A stretch of DNA of 64,000 bases, taken from JANWYT01 sp034437555 (GTDB lineage: Bacteria > Chloroflexota > Anaerolineae > Aggregatilineales > Phototrophicaceae). Positions within the stretch are counted from its first letter, which is position 1. The number at the start of each line of letters is the position of its first letter. The notes beneath the pieces are model-generated. The model did not search any database and was not told the origin of the DNA. It saw only the letters and a list, made by a program, of their open reading frames with translations. The translations under genes and the position numbers were made by a program. Below are positions 7,950-16,663 of this stretch, piece after piece. The stretch lies in the NCBI GenBank assembly GCA_034437555.1, contig DAOTTQ010000006.1:62001-126000 (forward strand), given 5' to 3'.

Positions 7950-8804
7950 TCAACTTGACGAATGAGATGGGTTACTCAGACACGCTTTAATCGCGTCCAG
8001 ATGGGCTTCTGTTTCTTGCATACCTGCCATAATGGGTCCTTGAATGTCTTTGAAATCGAGTGACCCGTAACCGTCTACAGGAGGGCGTAAGAGAACGTGC
8101 GGTGGGTGTGCGTCTAAACGGCTTTGATGGGTGTGCCACGCCATTATTCTAAAAGAACGCCACAGTGACGATAGCATACCGGGTGAATTATCTCCGCCAA
8201 GCAAGTTAAAGGGAATTTGAAACCCCATAATCGCACTCACGGGGTCTACCCAGATATTTTCGCGCTCTAGTGCGGGGTAAACATCTACGGCGATCACGAC
8301 TTCTGCGCCCATATCATAGGCGGGTTTGGTGGCGACACTGTCAATCACACCCCCATCAGCCAGTTGTTTGCCGTTAATGGTTACTGGCGGAAATACCGCA
8401 GGCACAGCAGAACTCGCCAGAATACAGGGTATTAACTCCCCTTCACCTAAGCATTCTTCTCGTCCTTCTAGCATATCTACAGCCATCACAACGCTAGGAA
8501 TTTTTAGGTCTGCGAAGGTTTTACCCTTCATTACTTGGTCTAGCAATTCTCTAATGGCTTTTTGACGTGCTTTTGCGCTAAATACGTTCATTGACAGCAG
8601 ATTGCTATGCCCTAAGCGGTTCATATAGGTTTCAATATCGGCTATGGAATGTCCGAGCGCGTAGCTAATGCCAACAATAGCTCCCATGCTGGTACACACC
8701 ATATAATCAATGGGGATGCCTTCACGCTCTAATACTTTTAATACGCCAATGTGTGCTAAGCCACGACTGCCGCCCCCTCCTAGCACTAAACCCACTTTGG
8801 GCAT
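7950..8804 (-). CDS. Patatin-like phospholipase / lipid acyl hydrolase (RssA-like)
   Basis: The 284-residue protein has all patatin hallmarks: an oxyanion-hole Gly loop GGGGSRGLAHIGVL (about residues 8-21), a nucleophile elbow CTSMGA (the Gly of GxSxG is replaced by Cys at the first position; Ser retained), and the catalytic Asp in LADGGVID near residue 150. No signal peptide, so it probably acts at the inner face of the membrane. It starts 5 bases after the hydrolase/acyl-CoA synthetase fusion gene, with its SD (AGGAG) inside the end of that gene. Lipid deacylation followed by fatty-acid activation would be a coherent job for the pair. Confidence 0.9.
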   Translation of the reverse strand: MPKVGLVLGGGGSRGLAHIGVLKVLEREGIPIDYMVCTSMGAIVGISYALGHSIADIETYMNRLGHSNLLSMNVFSAKARQKAIRELLDQVMKGKTFADLKIPSVVMAVDMLEGREECLGEGELIPCILASSAVPAVFPPVTINGKQLADGGVIDSVATKPAYDMGAEVVIAVDVYPALERENIWVDPVSAIMGFQIPFNLLGGDNSPGMLSSLWRSFRIMAWHTHQSRLDAHPPHVLLRPPVDGYGSLDFKDIQGPIMAGMQETEAHLDAIKACLSNPSHSSS

Positions 8805-8809
8805 CTTTT

Positions 8810-11293
8810 TTACTCCTGTGGCTGTTCAACTAATAAACGGCGAAGCACTTTACCCACAAACGACTTGGGCAATTCGGTTCTAAATTCGATGTCATATGGA
8901 ACAGCATAAGCGTCTAGGCGTTTACGACAAAGCTCTATGATTTCATCTTTTGAAAGGGTGGCATTGGCGCGGGGTACCACAAAGGCTTTCACTTTTTGCT
9001 CGCCATCTGCCTGACCAATGCCTACAACCGCGACTTCTAGCACTTTATTGTTTTCGTAAATGACCTCTTCAACATCGCGAGGGTATACGCTGTAGTTGCC
9101 TGTCATGATGGTATCACGTTTACGGCTGATAATCGTAAAGTATCCTTCATCATCCATCATGGCAATATCGCCTGTGTATAGCCACCCGTCTTTTAAGGCA
9201 GATTCGGGTGTGTCTTCATGTTCTCGTCCCCAATACCCCCGCATCACTTGAGGTCCTTTGACGATTAGCTCCCCAATTTTACCTGCCGGCAGAGTCTCTC
9301 CTGTGATGATATCCAAAATTTTGGCATCTGTGTTGGGGATAGGAATCCCGATTGTGCCGACTTTTCGTACCCCATAAAGAGGGTTGGCATGGGTGACCGG
9401 TGCGGCTTCGGTTAAGCCGTAGCCTTCCACTAAGCGACCTCTCGTAAGTTTCTCAAATGCCTCTTGTACTTCTACTGGAAGGGGAGCTGCGCCACTAATA
9501 CACGCCTTGATAGACGAAAGACCGTATTCGCGCACGTTCTTTGCTTGGTTAATGGCGGTATACATGGCAGGCACGCCCGGAAAGAGCGTGGGTTTATAAA
9601 GTTTGATGTGTTCTAGCACTTGTTGCAGGTCGAACACGCTTAAAATGACCAGCGTTGCAGCCATAGTGATAGGGACGTTAAGCGCAGTTGTCATGCCGTA
9701 GCTGTGCAAGAATGGCACAACAGACAATACAACTTCATGACCATAGCTTAAATCGGGTATCCAATGGCGCGTTTGGAGGGCATTTGCGACTAAGTTTGCG
9801 TGAGTGAGACAAACGCCTTTAGGTGTGTCGGTTGTGCCACTGGTGTAATTGATGTTTGCAAGTGCTGTATAAGCAACGTTTTGTTCGGGGTTGTCCTCGT
9901 TATTGCCTTTTAGCGCATCTTCAAATGCCATACCCGCATGGCTGAGTTCTTCTTGCTCGGTGGTAGGCGTGCGCCCTAGCAACTGCTTATAGGTTTGCTC
10001 TGCTAAAACTTTTCTCAAGTCAACAAATAATGCAATTTCTAGCTCAGAGCTTGCTCGGATAATGGATACAAGAGGGTGATAGGCGTTAAGGGTAACAATG
10101 ATTCTGGCATCCGTTTGTTTTGCTTGTAAGACGATGCGAGGTGCATCCGCGTCGGGGTTGGGCAAAACCACGACAGCACCAATTTTTAATGTGCCATAAA
10201 ACGCTACAATCATCTCTGGGCAATTAGGCAGAACAATCATGACGCGCTCGCCCTCTTTTATGCCAATTTTTAGTAAAAAATGAGCGAATTGATTGGCTCG
10301 GCGATTGAGCTGGTCGTAGGTCATGGTATGCCCATAGAAAACGGTTGCTGTATTCTTGGGTCGCCACTCGGCGGCACTCTCTAAAAATTTATGAAGGGGC
10401 TGGCGCGGTATAGGAATTGTTTTAGGGGTGTCTTTGGCATAGTGTGCCAGCCAAGGACGTGCTTCTTCTCGGTTACTGGCGGTGTTGCGCCATGTGCGAG
10501 TTTGCCCGCTTACAAAGCGTTCTATTGCACGATTAACGGCTTCATGACGTTCTAGCTGTACTTTATGCTTTGCCGAACCCACATCATAAATTTCAGCGTT
10601 GGGTACCATTTTCCCCACATCTTCAAAGACATAGCGTGGGAAGTAATTATCTCTTTCGCCTGTGATGACCAGGGTAGGGAGCATTAAATTACGTAGTAAG
10701 TTCCACCCTTTCCATCGGCGCATATTGTTGAACATCATGCGCTTCATCACATGCAACTCTGCATCCCACTTAGGGCGATACTCCCACAATGGGGCTAAAA
10801 GGCGCGTTGGAATTTGCGATAAGTAGGATACAGCACGCGGTAATGGATACTCGCCGGCTGTGGCAATTAGCACCAGTTTTTCTAAAGTATCGGGATGTCG
10901 GTTGGCGTATTCTACACACACAGAACCCCCAAATGAATGACCAATGAGGATAAACTTTTCGGGCAGTTTGAGGTGTTTCACAATGTTGTGCATATCTTGG
11001 ACAAGTTCGTCCATTGTATAGTCACTGTAGGGCGCGTCACTTTGCCCGTGCCCGCGCAAATCTGGTACGATAACCCGATAGTTTTGGGCGAAGTGGTTAA
11101 TCTGGAGTTCCCAAGATTCTCCCACGCCCGCGTATCCATGCTGGAAGACGATGGTTTGTTCCACGCCTTCAGGATGAATGTCAATGACGCTCAAGGATTG
11201 TTTTGGGTAATCTTGAATAGGCACTTGAACGCGATAAAGGTTGTAGTCCAGCAAGAATGTTGATCTTTTAACACCACGAATTTTCTTTTTCAT
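8810..11293 (-). CDS. Alpha/beta hydrolase fused to acyl-CoA synthetase (AMP-binding)
   Basis: The 827-residue protein carries two complete enzymes. Residues 40-262 are an alpha/beta hydrolase: oxyanion segment QHGYAG, PDLRGHGQSD, nucleophile Ser120 in GHSFGG, probable Asp215 (TGERDNY) and His243 (SAKHKV). Residues 300-827 are an adenylate-forming ligase: ATP loop YTSGTTDTPKG (483-493; Asp replaces the usual second Gly), YGLTEAAPVTH, YTGDIAMMDDEGY, SRKRDTI and the C-terminal catalytic Lys in PKSFVGKVLRR (about 815). This suggests that an ester is cleaved and the freed acid is activated to an acyl-CoA. No signal peptide. It is co-transcribed with the patatin gene. The substrate is unknown; long-chain fatty acid is a reasonable guess. 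Confidence 0.92.
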   Translation of the reverse strand: MKKKIRGVKRSTFLLDYNLYRVQVPIQDYPKQSLSVIDIHPEGVEQTIVFQHGYAGVGESWELQINHFAQNYRVIVPDLRGHGQSDAPYSDYTMDELVQDMHNIVKHLKLPEKFILIGHSFGGSVCVEYANRHPDTLEKLVLIATAGEYPLPRAVSYLSQIPTRLLAPLWEYRPKWDAELHVMKRMMFNNMRRWKGWNLLRNLMLPTLVITGERDNYFPRYVFEDVGKMVPNAEIYDVGSAKHKVQLERHEAVNRAIERFVSGQTRTWRNTASNREEARPWLAHYAKDTPKTIPIPRQPLHKFLESAAEWRPKNTATVFYGHTMTYDQLNRRANQFAHFLLKIGIKEGERVMIVLPNCPEMIVAFYGTLKIGAVVVLPNPDADAPRIVLQAKQTDARIIVTLNAYHPLVSIIRASSELEIALFVDLRKVLAEQTYKQLLGRTPTTEQEELSHAGMAFEDALKGNNEDNPEQNVAYTALANINYTSGTTDTPKGVCLTHANLVANALQTRHWIPDLSYGHEVVLSVVPFLHSYGMTTALNVPITMAATLVILSVFDLQQVLEHIKLYKPTLFPGVPAMYTAINQAKNVREYGLSSIKACISGAAPLPVEVQEAFEKLTRGRLVEGYGLTEAAPVTHANPLYGVRKVGTIGIPIPNTDAKILDIITGETLPAGKIGELIVKGPQVMRGYWGREHEDTPESALKDGWLYTGDIAMMDDEGYFTIISRKRDTIMTGNYSVYPRDVEEVIYENNKVLEVAVVGIGQADGEQKVKAFVVPRANATLSKDEIIELCRKRLDAYAVPYDIEFRTELPKSFVGKVLRRLLVEQPQE

Positions 11294-11381
11294 AAGTCAT
11301 CTTCAAATTAAACGGGATATAGTTATCCATAAGTATAGCGCGTTTGCTGCTATTTGTGTTTAGACGAAAGGGAAACAAACA

Positions 11382-12221
11382 ATGAAAGATCTTTTAGTAT
11401 CAACGGACTGGCTTTATGAACACCTTAATGACGATAACATTCGCATTGTAGATATTCGGGGGCGGGTAATGCCTGCTAGTGACCCACTACCCCATTATTA
11501 CGCGCACCGCGAATCCTATGAAGAAGGTCATTTGCCCAGCGCGGTTTTTGTGGACTGGACAAAGGACATTGTGGCACATGATAGCCCCTCTCAAGACATC
11601 GCAGACCCCCAAGCCTTTGCAGATATGATGCAACAATTGGGCATTGGAGATGAGCATTTGGTGATTGCTTATGACGATGCGGGCGGGATTTTTAGTGCAA
11701 GGCTTTGGTGGGCGTTAAATTACTATGGTCACGAAAAAGTTGCGGTTTTAGATGGTGGTTGGCAGAAGTGGCAACGCGAGGCAAAGCCTGTTACTAGCGA
11801 AAAAACTATCCCTACGCTTGCGGTTTTTACGCCAATCATCCAAGAAGGCTGGCGTGTAACCGCACAAGATATTTTAAGTCGTAATGCCACAACGCCATTG
11901 ATTGACGTAAGAACACCCCAAGAATACCGCGGTGAATCATCACGGGCAAAGCGAAAAGGGCATATTCCTAACGCGGTAAACATCCCCCGTAACAATTTGA
12001 TTAGTCCTGATGGCACTATGCCCACTTCTGATGTACTTCGTGCGACACTAGAAGCAAATGGCATTGAACCGAATATGCCAGAAGTGATTCTGTATTGCAA
12101 TGGGGGTGTGAGTGCAAGCTATGGCTTGTTGGCGTTAAAAGTGGCGGGATATCAGGGCGGCACTGTGTACGATGGCTCTTGGAAAGACTGGGGCAACGAC
12201 CCGACAAAACCCATTGTATAG
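11382..12221 (+). CDS. Thiosulfate / 3-mercaptopyruvate sulfurtransferase (tandem rhodanese)
   Basis: The 279-residue protein has two rhodanese domains. The first, inactive domain (about 1-140) has IVDIRGR and SAVFVDWTKDIV. The second (about 155-279) has the active-site Cys in LYCNGGVSAS near residue 239, followed by the family segment VYDGSWKDWG. The loop CNGGVSA resembles neither the textbook thiosulfate (CRKGVT) nor the mercaptopyruvate (CGSGVT) loop exactly, so donor preference is open. A good SD (AAGGGA) precedes the ATG. It is divergent from the hydrolase/ligase fusion and followed by an acyltransferase-like gene in the same direction. Confidence 0.93.
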   Translation: MKDLLVSTDWLYEHLNDDNIRIVDIRGRVMPASDPLPHYYAHRESYEEGHLPSAVFVDWTKDIVAHDSPSQDIADPQAFADMMQQLGIGDEHLVIAYDDAGGIFSARLWWALNYYGHEKVAVLDGGWQKWQREAKPVTSEKTIPTLAVFTPIIQEGWRVTAQDILSRNATTPLIDVRTPQEYRGESSRAKRKGHIPNAVNIPRNNLISPDGTMPTSDVLRATLEANGIEPNMPEVILYCNGGVSASYGLLALKVAGYQGGTVYDGSWKDWGNDPTKPIV

Positions 12222-12322
12222 AAGGTGTAAGAAATGAATGGCTTATCTGGTCTAATAGGTGTCTAAGCGGCATCTGTTATTGTAACGGTGTGCTATTTAA
12301 CCCTAGAGGATGTTTTACCCTT

Positions 12323-13336
12323 ATGAATGTCACAATGTATGATACGCCACAAGCATTTGAAGCCCTTAAAGCCGATTGGAATGACCTTTTGGCAAGAAGC
12401 TATACCAATATCATCTTTAGCACCTGGGAATGGCAAAAGCACTGGTGGGATGCCTATCAAGAAGGTGAGCTATTGATTATTGGCTTTAGGTCTGGTGGGG
12501 GCGTGTTGCTAGGGATTGCCTCGTTTTTTATTGCTAAAGATGATGAAGGCAAAAAAGTACTGGCGTTTGTGGGTTCTGAGGATGTTACAGACTACCTAGA
12601 CTTGATTATAGACCGTGAACACACAGAAGAAGTGTTGCGATGCTTGAGTGGTGTGCTCCAAGAAAATCGCTCCCGTTATGACGTTATTCGGCTGTGTAAT
12701 ATCCCCGATGATTCGCCTACATTGACACATTTTGCACCACTGTTAGAATCATTTGCACCAAAAGTTGAGATTACCCCCCACGAAGTTTGCCCTCTTTTTG
12801 TGCTTCCTAAAACACTGGATGGCTATTTTGATAGCTTGGATAGCAAACAAGCCCGTGAACTTAAGCGCAAATTGCGCCGTGCAGAAGGCTCTGGCGATAT
12901 GGCGTGGTACATCGTGGATGATAGCCATGACTTAAACGCCGAACTGGAGCGTTTTTTGAAACTGATGGCAAAGAGCCATCCCCAAAAAGCTCGCTTTTTA
13001 GAAAACCCTAAGCATGTGGCGTTTTTTAAGGTGTTTATGCCAGTGGCTTATGAAAAGGGCTGGTTACAATTGAACTTTGAAACGGTGTTAGAAACGCCTG
13101 TAGCAACCTATCTCAACTTTGTGTATCGCAATGATTTACTGGTCTATAACTCTGGGCTAGACCCCGAAGCCTATGGCGCGTTAAGCCCCGGCATTATTCT
13201 TTTGGTAAACAACATTGAATATGCCATAAAACAAGGGAAAAATGCGTTTAATTTTCTGCGTGGTAATGAATCTTATAAGTATCTGATGGGTGCTAAAGAC
13301 AGCACGATTTATCAAATAAAAGCACACCTTAGTTAG
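12323..13336 (+). CDS. FemAB/GNAT-fold acyltransferase (BioF2-like)
   Basis: Predicted 337 residues from the ATG at 12323, with AGAGGA upstream; the same frame is open back to 12095, but that part overlaps the sulfurtransferase and is not credible. The start WNDLLARSYTNIIFSTWEWQ, the middle part KQARELKRKLRRAEGSGD and the end GALSPGIILLVNNIEYAIKQ, NFLRGNESYKYLMGAK match the acetyltransferase-6 / FemAB-like group, cytoplasmic enzymes often found with polysaccharide or peptidoglycan genes. The next gene, 13 bases on, is a GT4 glycosyltransferase, so an acylated glycan or glycolipid product is plausible. Acceptor unknown. Confidence 0.83.
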   Translation: MNVTMYDTPQAFEALKADWNDLLARSYTNIIFSTWEWQKHWWDAYQEGELLIIGFRSGGGVLLGIASFFIAKDDEGKKVLAFVGSEDVTDYLDLIIDREHTEEVLRCLSGVLQENRSRYDVIRLCNIPDDSPTLTHFAPLLESFAPKVEITPHEVCPLFVLPKTLDGYFDSLDSKQARELKRKLRRAEGSGDMAWYIVDDSHDLNAELERFLKLMAKSHPQKARFLENPKHVAFFKVFMPVAYEKGWLQLNFETVLETPVATYLNFVYRNDLLVYNSGLDPEAYGALSPGIILLVNNIEYAIKQGKNAFNFLRGNESYKYLMGAKDSTIYQIKAHLS

Positions 13337-13349
13337 GGGCAGTGATTGT

Positions 13350-14618
13350 ATGACGACTCTCAAACGTTTGGCGATATTGAGTGTCCACACTAGCCCGCTT
13401 GCACCCATGGGGGGCAAAAAAACGGGTGGCATGAACGTATACATCCGCGACCTTGCCCAAGAACTTGGGAGGCAAGGTATTGAGGTGGATGTTTTTACGC
13501 GCCGCAGTAGCCCCGACGAACCCGAAATAGACTATCGCATTGGCTATAATGTGCGCGTTATTTACCTTACGGCGGGAGGTGTTCGTGCTTTATCTCCTGA
13601 TGACATTTTCCCGTATTTGCCCGAATTTACGGCGAAGTTGATGGCATTTGCAACATTGCGAAATGTACAGTACGACATTGTCTACAGTCACTATTGGCTA
13701 AGTGGGTGGGTGGCACAAAAGCTAAAAGAAGCGTGGGGTGTGCCTTTTGTTCAGATGTTCCACACATTGGGGCAAATGAAACAGCGTATTATCAGCGCAG
13801 ATACACTCTTTTTGCCCGACCAGCGCGTTCATACGGAAATGGACATAGCACAATGGGCTGACCGTGTGGTTGCTGCAACACCCGCAGAACACGCGCAATT
13901 GATGTGGTTGTATCGGGCAAAACGGCGCAAAATTGAAATTGTGCCACCCGGTGTTGATGTGCAACGCTTTAAGCCTGTTGTGAGCCGTACAAAAGCTAAT
14001 ATCCGCGCTCGTTTGGGCTTTGATAAACGCCACTTATTGCTTTTCGTGGGGCGTATCGAACCCTTAAAGGGCATAGATACAATTTTGCAGGCAATGGCTT
14101 TGCTGAGAGAAAATGCGCCTGGCATGCTACAAGAGACGCAATTTGCCCTTGTTGGGGGTGACCCACGCGCCAAAGGTGACCCTGAAATGGAACGTATTCA
14201 ACAAATGGTCGTTGATTTCGATTTAAGCGAAAACGTGACATTCTTAGGCGCAAAAGACCAATCACAACTTCCCGAATACTATAATGCTTCTACAGCCGTA
14301 ATTATGCCAAGTGATTATGAATCTTTTGGTATGGTGGCTCTAGAGGCAATGGCAAGTGGTGTGCCAGTGATTGCTTCGGCTGTAGGAGGGTTGGCATTTT
14401 TAGTACGCGACGGTGAAACGGGCTATCATGTTCCTGTGCGTGAACCAAAAGCATTGGCAGCGCGCATTTGTTGTTTACTAGATAGTGAAGAGAGACGCGA
14501 ACACATGGGACGCATGGCATCCCATGTGGCAAACGATTATGCTTGGTCAAACATTGCTGCACGACTGATTGACATCTTTGGAAATATATTGTCATCGCGT
14601 ACTAAGCAAGTGGTTTAG
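13350..14618 (+). CDS. GT4-family glycosyltransferase (MshA-like)
   Basis: The 422-residue retaining GT-B glycosyltransferase begins with a Gly-rich acceptor loop (PMGGKKTGGMNVYIRDLAQE, about 18-37), as in MshA and sucrose-phosphate-synthase-like enzymes. The C-terminal half has LLFVGRIEPLKGIDTILQA and the nucleotide-sugar EX7E motif in YESFGMVALEAMASGVPVIA (about 325-345). No membrane segment. Whether the acceptor is inositol phosphate, another small molecule or a lipid cannot be decided; no mycothiol genes are nearby. Its last 4 bases overlap the convergent hypothetical gene. Confidence 0.92.
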   Translation: MTTLKRLAILSVHTSPLAPMGGKKTGGMNVYIRDLAQELGRQGIEVDVFTRRSSPDEPEIDYRIGYNVRVIYLTAGGVRALSPDDIFPYLPEFTAKLMAFATLRNVQYDIVYSHYWLSGWVAQKLKEAWGVPFVQMFHTLGQMKQRIISADTLFLPDQRVHTEMDIAQWADRVVAATPAEHAQLMWLYRAKRRKIEIVPPGVDVQRFKPVVSRTKANIRARLGFDKRHLLLFVGRIEPLKGIDTILQAMALLRENAPGMLQETQFALVGGDPRAKGDPEMERIQQMVVDFDLSENVTFLGAKDQSQLPEYYNASTAVIMPSDYESFGMVALEAMASGVPVIASAVGGLAFLVRDGETGYHVPVREPKALAARICCLLDSEERREHMGRMASHVANDYAWSNIAARLIDIFGNILSSRTKQVV

Positions 14619-14935
14619 CCCCCATAGGCGTTGGGCAAATCGGCGACAGTGGGGGTGATGTAAGGCTCACTAAGCGTAATTTCAAGGGCTTCTTCCTCAT
14701 CAAGAAGGGTTTGCCCTTTGTGGTATAGCGTGTTGTTAAAGCCATCATAGCGGTAACGGCGGCTTGTCCATCCGTGTGTTGAATGAAAGAATACCGCATG
14801 AAACTGAATGGCTTCTTCCTCAAGCAACATAACCTCGTCTGTAATCCAGACAGGGGCGTATTGTTCTAAGTGAGGAATGGCACGCCTGTCGCGTTTTTCT
14901 TTTAGGTCTTTGGTGGTCACGTAGTTATCGTGCAT
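14615..14935 (-). CDS. Conserved-looking hypothetical protein
   Basis: 106 residues, ATG at 14935 with an AGAGG SD. Soluble, acidic C-terminal half (LLDEEEALEITLSEPYITPT), and a Trp/Tyr/Arg-rich centre (STHGWTSRRYRYDGFNNTLY). No membrane segment or known motif recognised. It looks like a small mixed beta domain. The clean SD and the minimal overlap with the convergent glycosyltransferase gene favour a real gene over a chance ORF, but no function can be offered. Confidence 0.62.
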   Translation of the reverse strand: MHDNYVTTKDLKEKRDRRAIPHLEQYAPVWITDEVMLLEEEAIQFHAVFFHSTHGWTSRRYRYDGFNNTLYHKGQTLLDEEEALEITLSEPYITPTVADLPNAYGG

Positions 14936-15070
14936 TGTTACCTCTGGCGTGGTTATCAGCGTCTACTAAACTGATGATATTGTAACGTTTGAAGGGCTTC
15001 CCTACAAGTCACGCCTATTTGTCTTATATAATTGTCCTAGAACAAGGATTAGACAAATGGAGTGTGGAAA

Positions 15071-16561
15071 ATGATTTTAGCTCGTTGGCGTTATGGTGTA
15101 CTCATTGTTTTATGGGTTTTATTAAGTGGAATGCCCTTAAATGCCCAAAGTGGCGTGCCTCAAGAGATTTTTAACGTGCTGAATCAAGCACGTCAACAAC
15201 AGGGAATCTCTTTGCTGACCTATAACTCTGTACTGGAGCAGGCAGCACAAGCGCACAGTGATGATATGGCACGCACAGAAAACCTCTCACATCAGGGGTC
15301 TGATGGCTCTGAATTTTGGGAACGTGCCACCCGATTTGGCTATACCATGACAACGGGTGCAGAAAACGTGCTGTATCGCTTTGATAATATTGGACGAAGC
15401 GCATTTGACCAGTGGCGGGGCAGTGCTTCTCATAACGCCAACATGATGAACGGAGAATACCGTGAAGTGGGTATTGCTTATGCAACTTCATCTTCTGGAC
15501 TCATTTACTTTACGATGGTGTTAGCCACAGGAACAAGCATTGCGCCTGCACCTACCAACACCCCCATTGTGGCTATACCCCTTTCTACAGCTATTATTGC
15601 CACCCAAGAACCCACCCGTGACCCGCTAATTTCTACCATTACTGCACCCCTGCCCACAAATACACTTGCGCCTTTCCAATCTACGGCAGTTATTGCACAA
15701 GCGGGCTTTGCTACGCCCACAATTTCACCCTTTGCAAATACGCCCACTCCGACAATCGTCCCTGATCTAAGATTGATTGTGAGTGCGGATAGTTTCTCTA
15801 TTCTCAATATATCAAACAATGTACTGTCGCTTTATGGGCTTTCTTTTGAGAGTTCCTCTGGCACAATGCCTGTAGAACGTTGGGACACCGAATTTTTGTC
15901 ACGCCCACTTTATGATTTTAGAGTGGGGGATTGTTTGCAGGTATGGGGCGTGGATGTGTTGGTCTTTCCCGATAAACCGAGTGCCTGTAAGTCTCGTAAT
16001 GCGTGGGTGGCTGTGAATGATGAATTAGACTTTTGGCGCGATGCTACCTCTTTTACTGTGCTAAAAGACGGCGTTGCCATTGCTGAATGTCCTATTATAT
16101 CGGGTGCTTATACCTGTGATGTCAGCCTGTCACAACAAGTAACCGCAGTAAACACGCCCAATAGTGCGCCTGTTGCAACGTCTGCAACTAAGGGCGGTGG
16201 GCTGAATATCTTAATTTCGCCTCAAAGTGTGTCTCTTGTAAATCTTAGCGGACGCGCTTTGAACATTCAGCAATTGGCATTTGAAAGTGACAATGGCGTT
16301 TTATTGGCAACTGCTTGGGAATCGCCTAATTTATCGCGTTCCCTTACGGCATATCCTGATGGGGACTGTTTACAAGTGTGGGCAGTAGGAACAGATTTGC
16401 AAGACAAACCCGAAAATTGTCGTTATCGCCATGCTTGGATTGCGGTAGGTGAGGGCAAACAGTTTTGGCTAAATGTGTCATCGTTTAGGGTACGGCGCGG
16501 TGGCGAGGTTTTAGCAACTTGTAGCACACAAACGCCTATTTGTGAGGTGAACTTGCCCTAG
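15071..16561 (+). CDS. Secreted CAP/SCP-domain protein with two copies of an uncharacterised beta module
   Basis: Predicted 496 residues from the ATG at 15071 (GGAG SD 8 bases upstream; an in-frame GTG at 15062 is less likely). Signal peptide about 1-27 (VLIVLWVLLSGMPLNAQS). A CAP domain at about 30-155 has LNQARQQQG, AHSDDMA, NLSHQGSDG and GAENVLY, with a His/Glu set like that of bacterial SCP proteins. A Thr/Pro-rich linker follows (160-235). Then come two related about 110-residue repeats with matching GDCLQVW, DKP, C, (N/H)AW(V/I)AV, FW and SF.V positions, each with paired Cys. The product is likely extracellular or wall-associated. TATAAT at 15027-15032 may be its -10. Confidence 0.88.
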   Translation: MILARWRYGVLIVLWVLLSGMPLNAQSGVPQEIFNVLNQARQQQGISLLTYNSVLEQAAQAHSDDMARTENLSHQGSDGSEFWERATRFGYTMTTGAENVLYRFDNIGRSAFDQWRGSASHNANMMNGEYREVGIAYATSSSGLIYFTMVLATGTSIAPAPTNTPIVAIPLSTAIIATQEPTRDPLISTITAPLPTNTLAPFQSTAVIAQAGFATPTISPFANTPTPTIVPDLRLIVSADSFSILNISNNVLSLYGLSFESSSGTMPVERWDTEFLSRPLYDFRVGDCLQVWGVDVLVFPDKPSACKSRNAWVAVNDELDFWRDATSFTVLKDGVAIAECPIISGAYTCDVSLSQQVTAVNTPNSAPVATSATKGGGLNILISPQSVSLVNLSGRALNIQQLAFESDNGVLLATAWESPNLSRSLTAYPDGDCLQVWAVGTDLQDKPENCRYRHAWIAVGEGKQFWLNVSSFRVRRGGEVLATCSTQTPICEVNLP

Positions 16562-16663
16562 TTCACCACAATTTGCACAAGTGCGTTATCATCTTTTCAC
16601 AACGGATAAAGTTTAATTTTTGCGTTAAAATCGCGCCACTTACTTGCTAAGGAGAAATATAGC

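Noticed and set aside
8810..11293. Hydrolase/ligase fusion as an assembly or frameshift artefact
   Set aside because: The reading frame is continuous with a plausible linker (about residues 262-300), both domains are complete, and no stop or duplicated sequence marks the junction; kept as a true fusion pending comparison.
12095..12322. N-terminal extension of the acyltransferase gene
   Set aside because: The extension lies inside and beyond the sulfurtransferase gene, and the ATG at 12323 has an SD and gives a family-like start.
13722..14265. Several minus-strand ORFs inside the GT4 gene
   Set aside because: They overlap each other and a well-supported glycosyltransferase gene, with low-complexity, Cys/His/Arg-rich products typical of antisense frames.
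15505..15819. Val/Gly-rich minus-strand ORF opposite the CAP protein linker
   Set aside because: Shadow of the Thr/Pro-rich linker; no SD or recognisable domain.
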